A stretch of DNA of 64,000 nucleotides from a virus, in the IMG/VR virus record IMGVR_UViG_3300040801_003999, positions 64,001-128,000 of that record; one strand, 5' to 3'. Positions 8,826 to 16,751 of the stretch are shown piece by piece. The notes under the pieces were generated by a model. The model was not told where the DNA came from, did no database searches, and saw only the letters and a program-made list of their open reading frames with translations. The position numbers and the translations under genes were made by a program. How positions within the stretch are numbered: position 1 is the first letter of the stretch; every line of letters begins with the position of its first letter.

Positions 8826-9741
8826 TAAAGCCGACCTCCCTCTCCATTTCAAGAGAACAAGCAGGGCACTTGAGAACTCTAGAAATTTTCACATTTGGCA
8901 CGTACTTGTTATAGGCAACCTTCAAAAATTTCATATCTCTCTGGTGCATATTATTAATCAAATATTTCAAATGCTGAGGATTCGTGTGGCCATTGGCCGA
9001 TTTCATCAAAATCATCAACTTCTCTCGGAAAGTAACTTCTTCCGTATTTGAATCGCCATCCTTTAACTTGACATTAAGCTTCTTAAGTTTTCTCTTCGAA
9101 TATGAAAGCGAGCGCACCTTTGCATCAGCGGCCGAATCATAAAAGCTTAGAACAACCTCAATTTTAGTCTCAGGCAATGTTACATGCAACTCCCCGCCAT
9201 GAAATTTAACCATGGATGGCGGATCTTGTCCCACAAACTTGACATCTTCGCCAAGATGCATACTTTCCTCGAAAAAATTACCGCACGCACGGCAAGGAAT
9301 TCTTACAGGGTAATCCGCTCCATAAGCATTGATTCTCAAGTGAGTGAGTACCGCATTTTTATCACCCTCAATCAGATGCTGAGCCTCAACGCCGGGCGTT
9401 GCAATAACGCTATTTAAAAGTCGGTCAAATACTGTGCCATCTTCAATGAAAGATTTGTTCGTTAAAATTTCCTCTTGAAGAGACTTCATTTGCTCGACCT
9501 CTATCTCGCCGGCATGAAGGCTGGGGATATCGGGATAGATATGCGCAGCGAACTTGGCCGATGGAAGCTTTACAGTTTCCGTTGGAAAGTTGAGGATGTT
9601 CGCAAATGGATTATCGGATTTTTGTGTAGGTGCAGGAGTTGAAACGGGGGCTGATGGATTTAATTGCTCCTCTAGCTCCCGCTTTCTTTCTTCTAATTCT
9701 TCTTCGGATGGAAGAAGGTCGTCGTTGTTACGTTCAGTCAT
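8797..9741 (-). CDS. gp26-like baseplate hub assembly protein (T4_baseplate family)
   Basis: This is a 314-residue protein. Residues 1-50 are acidic and proline-rich, probably flexible. The conserved part has two cysteine pairs, CRAC at about 150-153 and CPAC at about 292-295, that could bind zinc, and ends in DFFWPSN. A C-x-x-C ribbon and a terminal FFWP-type motif are what I associate with T4 gp26-type hub assembly proteins. It lies between the tail tube gene and the tape measure, the place where many myoviruses carry tape-measure chaperones, so a tail assembly chaperone role fits equally well. No membrane segments. Confidence 0.65.
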   Translation of the reverse strand: MTERNNDDLLPSEEELEERKRELEEQLNPSAPVSTPAPTQKSDNPFANILNFPTETVKLPSAKFAAHIYPDIPSLHAGEIEVEQMKSLQEEILTNKSFIEDGTVFDRLLNSVIATPGVEAQHLIEGDKNAVLTHLRINAYGADYPVRIPCRACGNFFEESMHLGEDVKFVGQDPPSMVKFHGGELHVTLPETKIEVVLSFYDSAADAKVRSLSYSKRKLKKLNVKLKDGDSNTEEVTFREKLMILMKSANGHTNPQHLKYLINNMHQRDMKFLKVAYNKYVPNVKISRVLKCPACSLEMEREVGFNVDFFWPSN

Positions 9742-9770
9742 TAACGCCTCGTCGTGTATTTTTTTATTCT

Positions 9771-10286
9771 TTAGTCTATAATAGTAGCATAATCATATGC
9801 AAATGTTAACTCTACATTTGTCAATTCTTCGTTCCCATAATCAAGATCCGAAAAATTGTAGTTTTTAATCCAAGCATTTTTAAGAACGTAGGACACAACA
9901 ACGTTTCCGTCTGCATCAAGTTGATCGAGTTGGATTTCGCCACCGAGGGCCTCGACCGCTTTTGCTTTAGAGATTGTCGTAAGATCATCAGGGGTTTTCG
10001 GAAATCCGTTTTGTACCCACTTATAACCCGAACGGAACATGATCTCTCGCAACTTAGCATCCGAATCTTCTTGGATCGGCTCCACAATCGTAACGTTCAA
10101 GTCTTGCCATTTCTGAATGCCGGGGAATTTAAACTGCTTACCCAGATAAAAATGCTCGGACTCTGTTACTTCTGCACTAGGTCGGCCAGAAGTTTTTACA
10201 ATCCAGTAATTAATCGCGTTGATATACAATACGAACTTATGACTTCTTTTCGGTTCGTATTCGGCGCTGGCCCAAAAATTATTCAT
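9771..10286 (-). CDS. Tail tube protein (gp19-like)
   Basis: This 171-residue protein is the size of T4 gp19 (163 residues). It starts MNNFWASAEYEPKRSHKFVL, and ends with NYNFSDLDYGNEELTNVELT and then FAYDYATI. This ending, 'DYG-x-EEL-x-x-x-E-hydrophobic-T-x-x-YD', is the hallmark of contractile-tail tube proteins. It directly follows the sheath gene in transcription order, as in T4 (18 then 19). Hexamers would stack to form the inner tube. A candidate promoter box lies 26 bases upstream of its ATG. Confidence 0.92.
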   Translation of the reverse strand: MNNFWASAEYEPKRSHKFVLYINAINYWIVKTSGRPSAEVTESEHFYLGKQFKFPGIQKWQDLNVTIVEPIQEDSDAKLREIMFRSGYKWVQNGFPKTPDDLTTISKAKAVEALGGEIQLDQLDADGNVVVSYVLKNAWIKNYNFSDLDYGNEELTNVELTFAYDYATIID

Positions 10287-10312
10287 CTATATAATTCTCC
10301 AATAAGTGTTTC

Positions 10313-10321
10313 TTTATTATA
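10313..10321 (-). promoter_or_regulatory. Candidate late promoter box upstream of tail tube gene
   Basis: TATAATAAA on the minus strand, 26 bases before the tail tube ATG in the short gap after the sheath gene. The same nine bases occur upstream of the sheath gene. It resembles, but is not identical to, the T4 late box TATAAATA. An AT-rich genome makes chance occurrence plausible. Confidence 0.3.
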
Positions 10322-10340
10322 ACTATAAGCTGCTATAATT

Positions 10341-13217
10341 TTAGTCATCAAAAGCTGCGCCATCATCAGTCAGGACAAAATCAATCGCGAAGTTTTCAAT
10401 TGCTCGACGTGGTCGCACAATGATTTTCGCGTAGACCGTGTTCCGGTCGATGAGATCCTGTGTCGTCGTCGTTTCATCAAGAATCAAATCAAAATCAGCA
10501 AGGCCGAAGTTGATTCGAATGTTCTCTAGGAAAGGCGAAACTCTGCCTTTGAATCTCTGCCACGTAGCTCGAACATTTTGATCGAAAAGTGTATCTTTCG
10601 CGATTCGAGAGATTGTTTTCTTAATCAAAAGAACAAGTCGACGGACATTGATTCTATCAAGCGATGAGGCAGTCTGCTGAAGCGTCTTTTGACCAAAAAC
10701 AACAATGCCTTCATTCGGGAAGGACGCAATCGAGTTTACGCCAACAGCATACAAATCATCTCGATCATCTTTTTTAAGTTTTCTAGTTACGTTAACAACT
10801 TCAAGACCTGAAGCGCCTTCTGTCAAGCCACCACGGTTGAATCCCGCAGGAGCAAACCATGCAGCAGTGTCTGTCTCGGACGAACCAATCGTACCAAGGG
10901 CCACAACAGACGGAGGCACAAAAAGAACTCGTCTTTGAGCACTGTCGCGAACTTGAACCCATGGCTCATATGCAGCACCATAGCTCGAATTAATCGATCG
11001 ATTCTTCATGTTGGTGACAACAGTGTCCGTATCGCCTCGTCGAGTTGCGAAATCATCAGTCGATTCGTGGGCTGGGACAAAGCCTCCCTTCGGATCGATA
11101 ATCGCCATGGAATCACCGCGTTCTTCGCAAACGTCAACAAGCAGGCCGGTCAACCCTTCATTGGTAATGCCGGGCATTGTAGCAATGTTGTGCTCAATCA
11201 CTTCAGCATCTCGGATCGAATCGATTGCTCTCTTGATTGTGTAATAAACATAATTATTTGTTTCTGTTGCCGTAGAGCCAATGCCGCTATTTCGAAGTGG
11301 GTTGAGTTCTGTAATATCCCAACCATCGAAACCGCCCGCAAGAGGCGCGGTGTAACGGTTATGTTTGTTCTCCAACAAAGTCTCCCAGCCGTTTACGGCC
11401 GTGTATGAAGTACCGTCGATTCTTGAACCAGAAACATATTCCGCAGCTGCGCCAAGATCAGTCGAAACCGAAGATCCAGACAAATCATCGAGCGTAAATA
11501 CCCAAGAATATTCAAGGTATTCACCAACACCAGCATCTTTGTAATCACCCGACAAGGCTCGGAGATAATCGCCATAACCTCGGTCGAATGTCGTCGAATT
11601 CGCCGATTGGCCCGTATCGACGCCAAAATAAGCTTTTTTGGGATTGCTCGGCGAACCGTCGGTTGCTTTTGCTCGAAGAGCAAGCGCGGGGAAGACAAAC
11701 GAACCTGTGAAATCCGTGCTAGCGCCATCATCAACAGCAGCGAACATGGTCTCGCCATCATAACCATATGGCGTTGCAGTTCCGCCCTGAACAAATGAGG
11801 CAGTGAACTGTGTTTGAGCATCTGTTTCATCAGGTCGAATTTCGTTAACCGAACCGCTGATAATTGCAAACGACTTGTGTCTTTCGGGGCCATAAACCCC
11901 GAACGGGAGATAAGTCGGATTCGTAATACCCGCTAAAGCATTATCGTTCATTTCAACTCGGATATAAGATGAAATATTATCGTAAATTCCGTACTCTCTC
12001 CACTCTTTTTCTATATCATTCCAAACTGTGTAGCGATCACCAATTTGTGCAGCAATAAAGTTCGGCGATGATGGATCAAGCGTGCAGTTAGGATATCTCT
12101 CAAGGATAACAGGCACATTGTCATTATCTGATGCGAGACGAACCTCGACAGTGAATGTACCATATTGATCTAAATCATTTGTCGGTGCTTTAATATCTTT
12201 AATTGAAACTTTGATGTTCGAAGATGCCCACTCTCCACCATAAAGCGAATGGAAGCGGAACAACTTCTGCATCGAGTCGGGATCATAAGACTCAGTATTA
12301 TCCGAAAGGTCTTGCGAGAAGAACCATCCTGTTTTTGGACTCTGGTTTCCATATCGGAAATGACCCCCGTCGACCTCACCGGAGTGTGAGCCCGCAAGAG
12401 CCAAAAGAATACCGTATTGAGAACCAGCTGCTGAAGATGTAACATAAGTCTCTACATGCCGCTCGAATGTTTCTCCGAGCCAATAGTTCTTAAGAGCATC
12501 GGCCGAAACAACATCCGAGTTTGTAAGAGCAGGGTTAACGTTAAACACCTTTCTAATATATTTCGAACTTGATCGATTAAAGTTAAAGGATGTGTTCTCC
12601 ACAACGTTGCCGGCAGAGTCGTAGACGACTGCTTTGAATTCTCGGTCAGGGCCAAGAGATTCAATCAAGGTTCCTGCTGAAGCTGTCAAAGTCGATGTAG
12701 CTCGAATGTTTCCAGAGAGCGCCATTGCGCCCGAATCAACATAGAAAATCGCTGCGAGTGCACCAGTCAGGGCCGTGGATACAGAGCCAGAATCAATAAT
12801 AAAAAGACCGTATGCCGCACCGTTTGACGCAGGGTCTGGATTGAGTGTGTTGGACAATTCCCAACCAGCTTTGCCGCTAGCCTCAGCACTGCTATGCTCG
12901 TCGCCCAGAAGTCGAATATAGTTTACGGGTCCATTGTTCTTCAGCCATGCTTTGGCTGCATATGTACCATACATTGGCGTCGAAACATTTCCGTCTCGCC
13001 ACGTGTCACCGCCGGCCTTGCCCGGTACGGTTTCGCCATAGACCTCGACAAATTCTTGACCGCTCTCAATTCGAACAGGTCTGTTGCCCGGTCCTTTGCG
13101 AGCACGGCCAATAACAACAGGCCCGATGTCGGGCAAGTCATTGTTTGGTCGACGAGTGTTGTCGATCTCTCGTACATCAACGCCCGGTGAAACAAATCGG
13201 AATCTATTGTTTGACAT
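10341..13217 (-). CDS. Tail sheath protein (gp18-like)
   Basis: This 958-residue protein, larger than T4 gp18 (659), has a typical sheath N-terminus: FVSPGVDVREIDNTRRPN, then GPVVIGRARKGPGNRPV and 'EFVEVYGETVPG'. The C-terminal part has WFAPAGFNRGGL, IVVFGQKTLQ, SSLDRINVRRLVLLIKKTI and VRATWQRFKGRVSPFLENI, the conserved sheath core that inserts a strand into neighbours. The middle (about 120-560) is a beta-rich insertion, probably the surface-exposed protrusion domains, which accounts for the extra length. A strong AAAGGAG site precedes the start, suiting a highly expressed structural protein. Confidence 0.95.
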   Translation of the reverse strand: MSNNRFRFVSPGVDVREIDNTRRPNNDLPDIGPVVIGRARKGPGNRPVRIESGQEFVEVYGETVPGKAGGDTWRDGNVSTPMYGTYAAKAWLKNNGPVNYIRLLGDEHSSAEASGKAGWELSNTLNPDPASNGAAYGLFIIDSGSVSTALTGALAAIFYVDSGAMALSGNIRATSTLTASAGTLIESLGPDREFKAVVYDSAGNVVENTSFNFNRSSSKYIRKVFNVNPALTNSDVVSADALKNYWLGETFERHVETYVTSSAAGSQYGILLALAGSHSGEVDGGHFRYGNQSPKTGWFFSQDLSDNTESYDPDSMQKLFRFHSLYGGEWASSNIKVSIKDIKAPTNDLDQYGTFTVEVRLASDNDNVPVILERYPNCTLDPSSPNFIAAQIGDRYTVWNDIEKEWREYGIYDNISSYIRVEMNDNALAGITNPTYLPFGVYGPERHKSFAIISGSVNEIRPDETDAQTQFTASFVQGGTATPYGYDGETMFAAVDDGASTDFTGSFVFPALALRAKATDGSPSNPKKAYFGVDTGQSANSTTFDRGYGDYLRALSGDYKDAGVGEYLEYSWVFTLDDLSGSSVSTDLGAAAEYVSGSRIDGTSYTAVNGWETLLENKHNRYTAPLAGGFDGWDITELNPLRNSGIGSTATETNNYVYYTIKRAIDSIRDAEVIEHNIATMPGITNEGLTGLLVDVCEERGDSMAIIDPKGGFVPAHESTDDFATRRGDTDTVVTNMKNRSINSSYGAAYEPWVQVRDSAQRRVLFVPPSVVALGTIGSSETDTAAWFAPAGFNRGGLTEGASGLEVVNVTRKLKKDDRDDLYAVGVNSIASFPNEGIVVFGQKTLQQTASSLDRINVRRLVLLIKKTISRIAKDTLFDQNVRATWQRFKGRVSPFLENIRINFGLADFDLILDETTTTQDLIDRNTVYAKIIVRPRRAIENFAIDFVLTDDGAAFDD

Positions 13218-13249
13218 ATTGCTTTATCTCCTTTGACTTTAAAGATATT

Positions 13250-13275
13250 CTCTCCTACAATAATAAGTAGGAGAG
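13250..13275 (-). promoter_or_regulatory. Hairpin in sheath gene leader
   Basis: A perfect nine-base-pair inverted repeat (CTCTCCTAC and GTAGGAGAG on the minus strand) with an eight-base loop lies 33 bases before the sheath ATG. No T-tract follows, so it is not a standard intrinsic terminator. It may protect the 5' end of a sheath mRNA or modulate its translation. Confidence 0.45.
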
Positions 13276-13293
13276 CGCACCTTGGAAGGAATT

Positions 13294-13302
13294 TTTATTA
13301 TA
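13294..13302 (-). promoter_or_regulatory. Candidate late promoter box upstream of sheath gene
   Basis: TATAATAAA on the minus strand, identical to the box before the tail tube gene. It lies in the 90-base gap between the sheath stabiliser and sheath genes. Transcription from here would begin just before the leader hairpin. Evidence is only the repeat of the motif and its placement. Confidence 0.3.
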
Positions 13303-13307
13303 TCGTT

Positions 13308-14840
13308 TTACTTGTAATTATATTTGTCGTTCCAATATTGTTCCAGTTCTCGACGCTCTCTATTATTCAACTCTCTATTGAAAACTCCGTAACTCAAAAT
13401 TGTGCCCGACAACTCAAAAAACGGCCCTGTGGATCTCTCAAGAGTACCGAGCCTCAAATTATCAAATGTGAATTCCCCTGCATAACTCAAATCTGTGACA
13501 TACCGACTACCGTTAACCCACAGGTTAATCTTCTTATCGTTCATTGTCATGATTGCATATGATGCTGTTAAATTAAAAAGAACGCCGGGAGAGATAACGA
13601 GAGTATTATCGCTCGTTCGACCAATAATCCTGAAAGAGTAGGTACTCGGATCCCCAAATGTTTGATTATAGCCCTGAAGTCCTATATAATTTGCAGTATC
13701 CGTTGTATTTCCTAGCGCGAAATAAAATTCCGTTTCAGATTTCGAAATTTGATCAAACGCAACAGCAATTGTGAGCGACTCGTCTGACAAATCAGCTGCA
13801 ACCGAATCGTATTCCATATACTGATCTCCTTCGAAGCGGGCAGCTTTGAAGCCAGCCGAAGAAGTGGTCGAAAATGGAGCAAACCCTGAATCTACAGACA
13901 GCACTTGCGAGGAATCGTTGTTCCAAGATGACATAACAGAACCTGAAGGCTCTGAAATTGTATCTCCTATCCAAAAACCAAGACTCCCAGACACATTACC
14001 GGGGTAATAAGTCGGTATTGATTTAAAGTTGTATAACTTTAATGGATTATCAACTCCATCATCAAATCTTTCGTGAAGGGCGACATCAACAGCCGTCTCT
14101 CTTATTGATTTATAAGGCTTTTCTTCGTTTTTGTTGGCTGTTATTAAGTACCCCAAAACTCTTATGGGGACGACAGAGCGAAATTTTCTCTCTTCTTCGT
14201 CAAAATTGGAGACATTGCTCTCGTCTGATATGTTTGGCTCATAAAAGGCTTCATATCGATGACCGTTATGTTCAATCAGGAAGTAATTCGTTCCATTTGT
14301 ATCGGTCACAAATTTCTGGAGAATTTCGTTCATGTGTGTTTGGTAATCTGTTCGTATTACCACTTCATAGTTCACTTCGATGTATGAGGGAACAGGTATC
14401 GTCAAAACTTCATAAACGACTTGATTATTTTTTCTTCTTGTTTGAAAGTTCAGCTTCCCCTTTCTTCGAATAGAGTTGGCATTGGCATATTCTGCTGTTT
14501 TTTTACGTTGAACTCTTCTTCCAATAGAGATCGAGCCGCCCTTTAGTGCATCAATGGCTGGAATGTCGGACCAAAAAGACCCTTTTTTGCCAAGATCTTT
14601 AGTGAACCCTGTTCTTTTCACGGCAATTTGAGGAAAAATCAGGATACTATTCTTATCCCTTATTCCAAATTCCTCTTTGACTTGGTATGAACGTTCGCCG
14701 CCGACCCAAGTAACAGGCACTCTATTGTTTCCCTTATTTGTTCTAACGTGTATATCAAGACTTTCAACATACTTGAGCATTGCCGTGTCTATAGTCTCAA
14801 GTGTCGAAGGCTCAAACTTTATTTTATTTTCTTTATTCAT
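13308..14840 (-). CDS. Tail terminator/sheath stabiliser (gp15-like) with C-terminal LamG-like domain
   Basis: A 510-residue fusion. Residues 1-255 resemble T4 gp15: a beta-rich body with RVPVTWVGGERSYQ, TIPVPSYIEVNYEVVIRTDY, MNEILQKFV, and RKFRSVVPIRVLGYLI, and the expected position between the neck genes and the sheath. From about residue 280 it continues into a concanavalin/LamG-like jelly roll (GSLGFWIGD, KAARFEGDQYMEYDSV, LWVNGSRYVTDL), which T4 gp15 (272 residues) lacks. The stabiliser would form the hexameric ring capping the tail. The extra domain would sit on the outside of the neck-tail joint and could bind glycans. Confidence 0.75.
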   Translation of the reverse strand: MNKENKIKFEPSTLETIDTAMLKYVESLDIHVRTNKGNNRVPVTWVGGERSYQVKEEFGIRDKNSILIFPQIAVKRTGFTKDLGKKGSFWSDIPAIDALKGGSISIGRRVQRKKTAEYANANSIRRKGKLNFQTRRKNNQVVYEVLTIPVPSYIEVNYEVVIRTDYQTHMNEILQKFVTDTNGTNYFLIEHNGHRYEAFYEPNISDESNVSNFDEEERKFRSVVPIRVLGYLITANKNEEKPYKSIRETAVDVALHERFDDGVDNPLKLYNFKSIPTYYPGNVSGSLGFWIGDTISEPSGSVMSSWNNDSSQVLSVDSGFAPFSTTSSAGFKAARFEGDQYMEYDSVAADLSDESLTIAVAFDQISKSETEFYFALGNTTDTANYIGLQGYNQTFGDPSTYSFRIIGRTSDNTLVISPGVLFNLTASYAIMTMNDKKINLWVNGSRYVTDLSYAGEFTFDNLRLGTLERSTGPFFELSGTILSYGVFNRELNNRERRELEQYWNDKYNYK

Positions 14841-15331
14841 GATGCGTCAAAAACTCCTTCGCGGGCCTTGAGGCATGAAGCTTCGACCTCAAATCGCTGA
14901 TCTGGTTGGCCAAAAAGCTCAGAGGGTTCACCCACCGATTGAATTTCGTAATATGTATCACCCCGCAAAATAAAATCGCCCTCGCGAACAAGCAAGTTCT
15001 TGTCTTCTGAGATTCTTCGACGCTGGAATCGTACAATAATTCTCGTTCTCTTATCTGCGCCCATGTCATCTTCAAAAACAGTATCTAAACCCTCCCAAAC
15101 AACTAAAGCATAACACTGTATTGGTGAAAGAAAACTTTTTTCCGGAGCTTCATTATAAATATTCCAATTCGTATTTTCGTGGTCAATTGGATAATAAAGA
15201 ACCTGTTGACCGATTACTCGCTCGGTCAATTCATCATTTATTTGCTTTACAAAATCCCGCTCTTTTTGATTTGTAAACATCGGAGCGGGTGGTGCGGCTA
15301 ACCTTTGAAATTTATTGACATCGTCAGACAT
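14837..15331 (-). CDS. Neck / head-closure protein (gp14 position)
   Basis: This is a 164-residue protein. It has an N-terminal helix (KERDFVKQINDELTERVIGQ), then a beta body ending with FILRGDTYYEIQSVGEP, a pattern common in head-completion proteins where 'GD-x-(Y/I)-x-(I/V)' strands form a small barrel. It lies between the gp13-like neck protein (four-base gap) and the gp15-like terminator (four-base overlap), the place of gp14 in T4. Sequence similarity to T4 gp14 itself is not evident to me, so the role rests on order and fold pattern. Confidence 0.6.
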   Translation of the reverse strand: MSDDVNKFQRLAAPPAPMFTNQKERDFVKQINDELTERVIGQQVLYYPIDHENTNWNIYNEAPEKSFLSPIQCYALVVWEGLDTVFEDDMGADKRTRIIVRFQRRRISEDKNLLVREGDFILRGDTYYEIQSVGEPSELFGQPDQRFEVEASCLKAREGVFDAS

Positions 15332-15334
15332 TTA

Positions 15335-16630
15335 TTATCCCATTGTAATCACCATCGGAATCTTCTGCTGAATCCTGTCGACGTTATCGACCAAATCAGC
15401 GTCAGATGCCATGAGTGATGAGTAAGTCAATTTGTCGAGTTTGTCGGTCAACTCTGTTCGTAATAATTCTTTCTCTGTTCTCGCTTCTTGAATGAGAGCC
15501 GGGCCGTTTAGTGTAACAGATTCGCCGGGAATTGGAATTGTAGCGAACTTTGATCGAATTTGACCGAGAGTTTCTTTACAAAGCTCTAAAGCGAAACGTC
15601 TAATCCAGTGTTTGCCCATGCTACTAATATTCTTATAGGGTATGTTCGGAAATGGCAGGGTCGCTAGGTTATTGATGCCATCAATACCAGTCTGCTTGTC
15701 ATCATCTTCCACCCAAGCATCACGAGGGATTTGGAACCTCACCCAGAGATTATCTGGACCTAGAGTTTCATGCGGGGTCGGATAAATGCGAATTTTGTTA
15801 TTCTTTAATTCATAAGACCAGTGCGACAAGCGCGTATAGATTGCATTTTCATATTGAATTGCTTGCAGTTTATTGTGCCACACTGGGATGACCTCGAAAG
15901 AGCTGTCGTCGGCCCATTGACCATAGTTGTGAAAGTTACCCACTGTCGTAAGTCCGCCATAGTAACCATAAAAACGCCATGCGGCTCTCGGAGTTTTGAA
16001 AAACACTTTTGTAATTAAAATTCTTTTATTTCCTACCAGACTTGCAAATTCGGGCTTGTTTGCTATAATCTCTTGAAGGTCGTAATCTTGCTGTTTAGGC
16101 GACATGGGAATCGAAGCGGAGTATTCTGTATCGAGGCCTCCAATTTGAGCTTCAGTTGCAAGACCGCCCGCCACCCTTCGAGCATATGCAAAACCAAACT
16201 TAGGATATTTGAGATTTACATGCGAACCGCCCAGAGAGGAGCTAAGCTCCCCCGACAATAAATTACCGTCTTGGTCGAAACTTCCTGTTGTGCCGCCGAG
16301 CATGTCGGAAAGAACATTTTCCGCTTGATGCATGTTCATAATATAAGAAAACTCTAGAACTGCTTCCTCGTATGCAGCATAAACATTCGCCGGAGTGAGT
16401 TCGATATTTAGAGCAGCGCCGCCCAATTTCGAATAAACGTGAGCAACCATATCGGCAGCCCCAGAAACGAAATTCTCACAATACATCGGCTCACCGGGAA
16501 CGCCGTATATGCCATAGGGCAAAGCAGCAGCGACATCGGCTGTTGAGCCTGTGGGCGGCAAAGATGTGTTCGGTGTCATTGAAGATGGTTGAAGATCGAC
16601 TGTCCCTTGATTGTAGCAAAAACCGCTCAT
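15335..16630 (-). CDS. Neck protein (gp13-like)
   Basis: This is a 431-residue protein. It has a helical portion AAYEEAVLEFSYIMNMHQ, a beta region with ITKVFFKTPRAAWRFYGYYG and HWSYELKNNKIRIYPTP, then a C-terminal helix bundle (HWIRRFALELCKETLGQIRSK, and EKELLRTELTDKLDKL). Such a helix bundle with a conserved 'ALELCKETLGQIR' type adaptor motif is typical of gp13-like neck proteins that join the portal to the tail. It is the first gene after the endonuclease cassette and starts a neck-tail operon; in an ancestral order it would directly follow the capsid gene. Confidence 0.75.
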   Translation of the reverse strand: MSGFCYNQGTVDLQPSSMTPNTSLPPTGSTADVAAALPYGIYGVPGEPMYCENFVSGAADMVAHVYSKLGGAALNIELTPANVYAAYEEAVLEFSYIMNMHQAENVLSDMLGGTTGSFDQDGNLLSGELSSSLGGSHVNLKYPKFGFAYARRVAGGLATEAQIGGLDTEYSASIPMSPKQQDYDLQEIIANKPEFASLVGNKRILITKVFFKTPRAAWRFYGYYGGLTTVGNFHNYGQWADDSSFEVIPVWHNKLQAIQYENAIYTRLSHWSYELKNNKIRIYPTPHETLGPDNLWVRFQIPRDAWVEDDDKQTGIDGINNLATLPFPNIPYKNISSMGKHWIRRFALELCKETLGQIRSKFATIPIPGESVTLNGPALIQEARTEKELLRTELTDKLDKLTYSSLMASDADLVDNVDRIQQKIPMVITMG

Positions 16631-16697
16631 TATTTATTCCTCAATAGTTTTACGAGACACTATAATTAGTGCTTCTCGACCATATAGAAGAAAAGAT

Positions 16698-16726
16698 AAA
16701 AAAAACCCGATGCTTGTCGCACCGGG
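16698..16726 (-). terminator. Intrinsic terminator after the endonuclease gene
   Basis: The minus strand has CCCGGTGC pairing with GCATCGGG (eight pairs, one G-U), a five-base loop and eight T residues. It lies 26 bases beyond the endonuclease stop codon and about 68 bases before the gp13-like start. The stem is nearly identical to the inner part of the terminator after the capsid gene. Confidence 0.9.
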
Positions 16727-16751
16727 CTATCAAACACGCTTTGGTGTTTTA

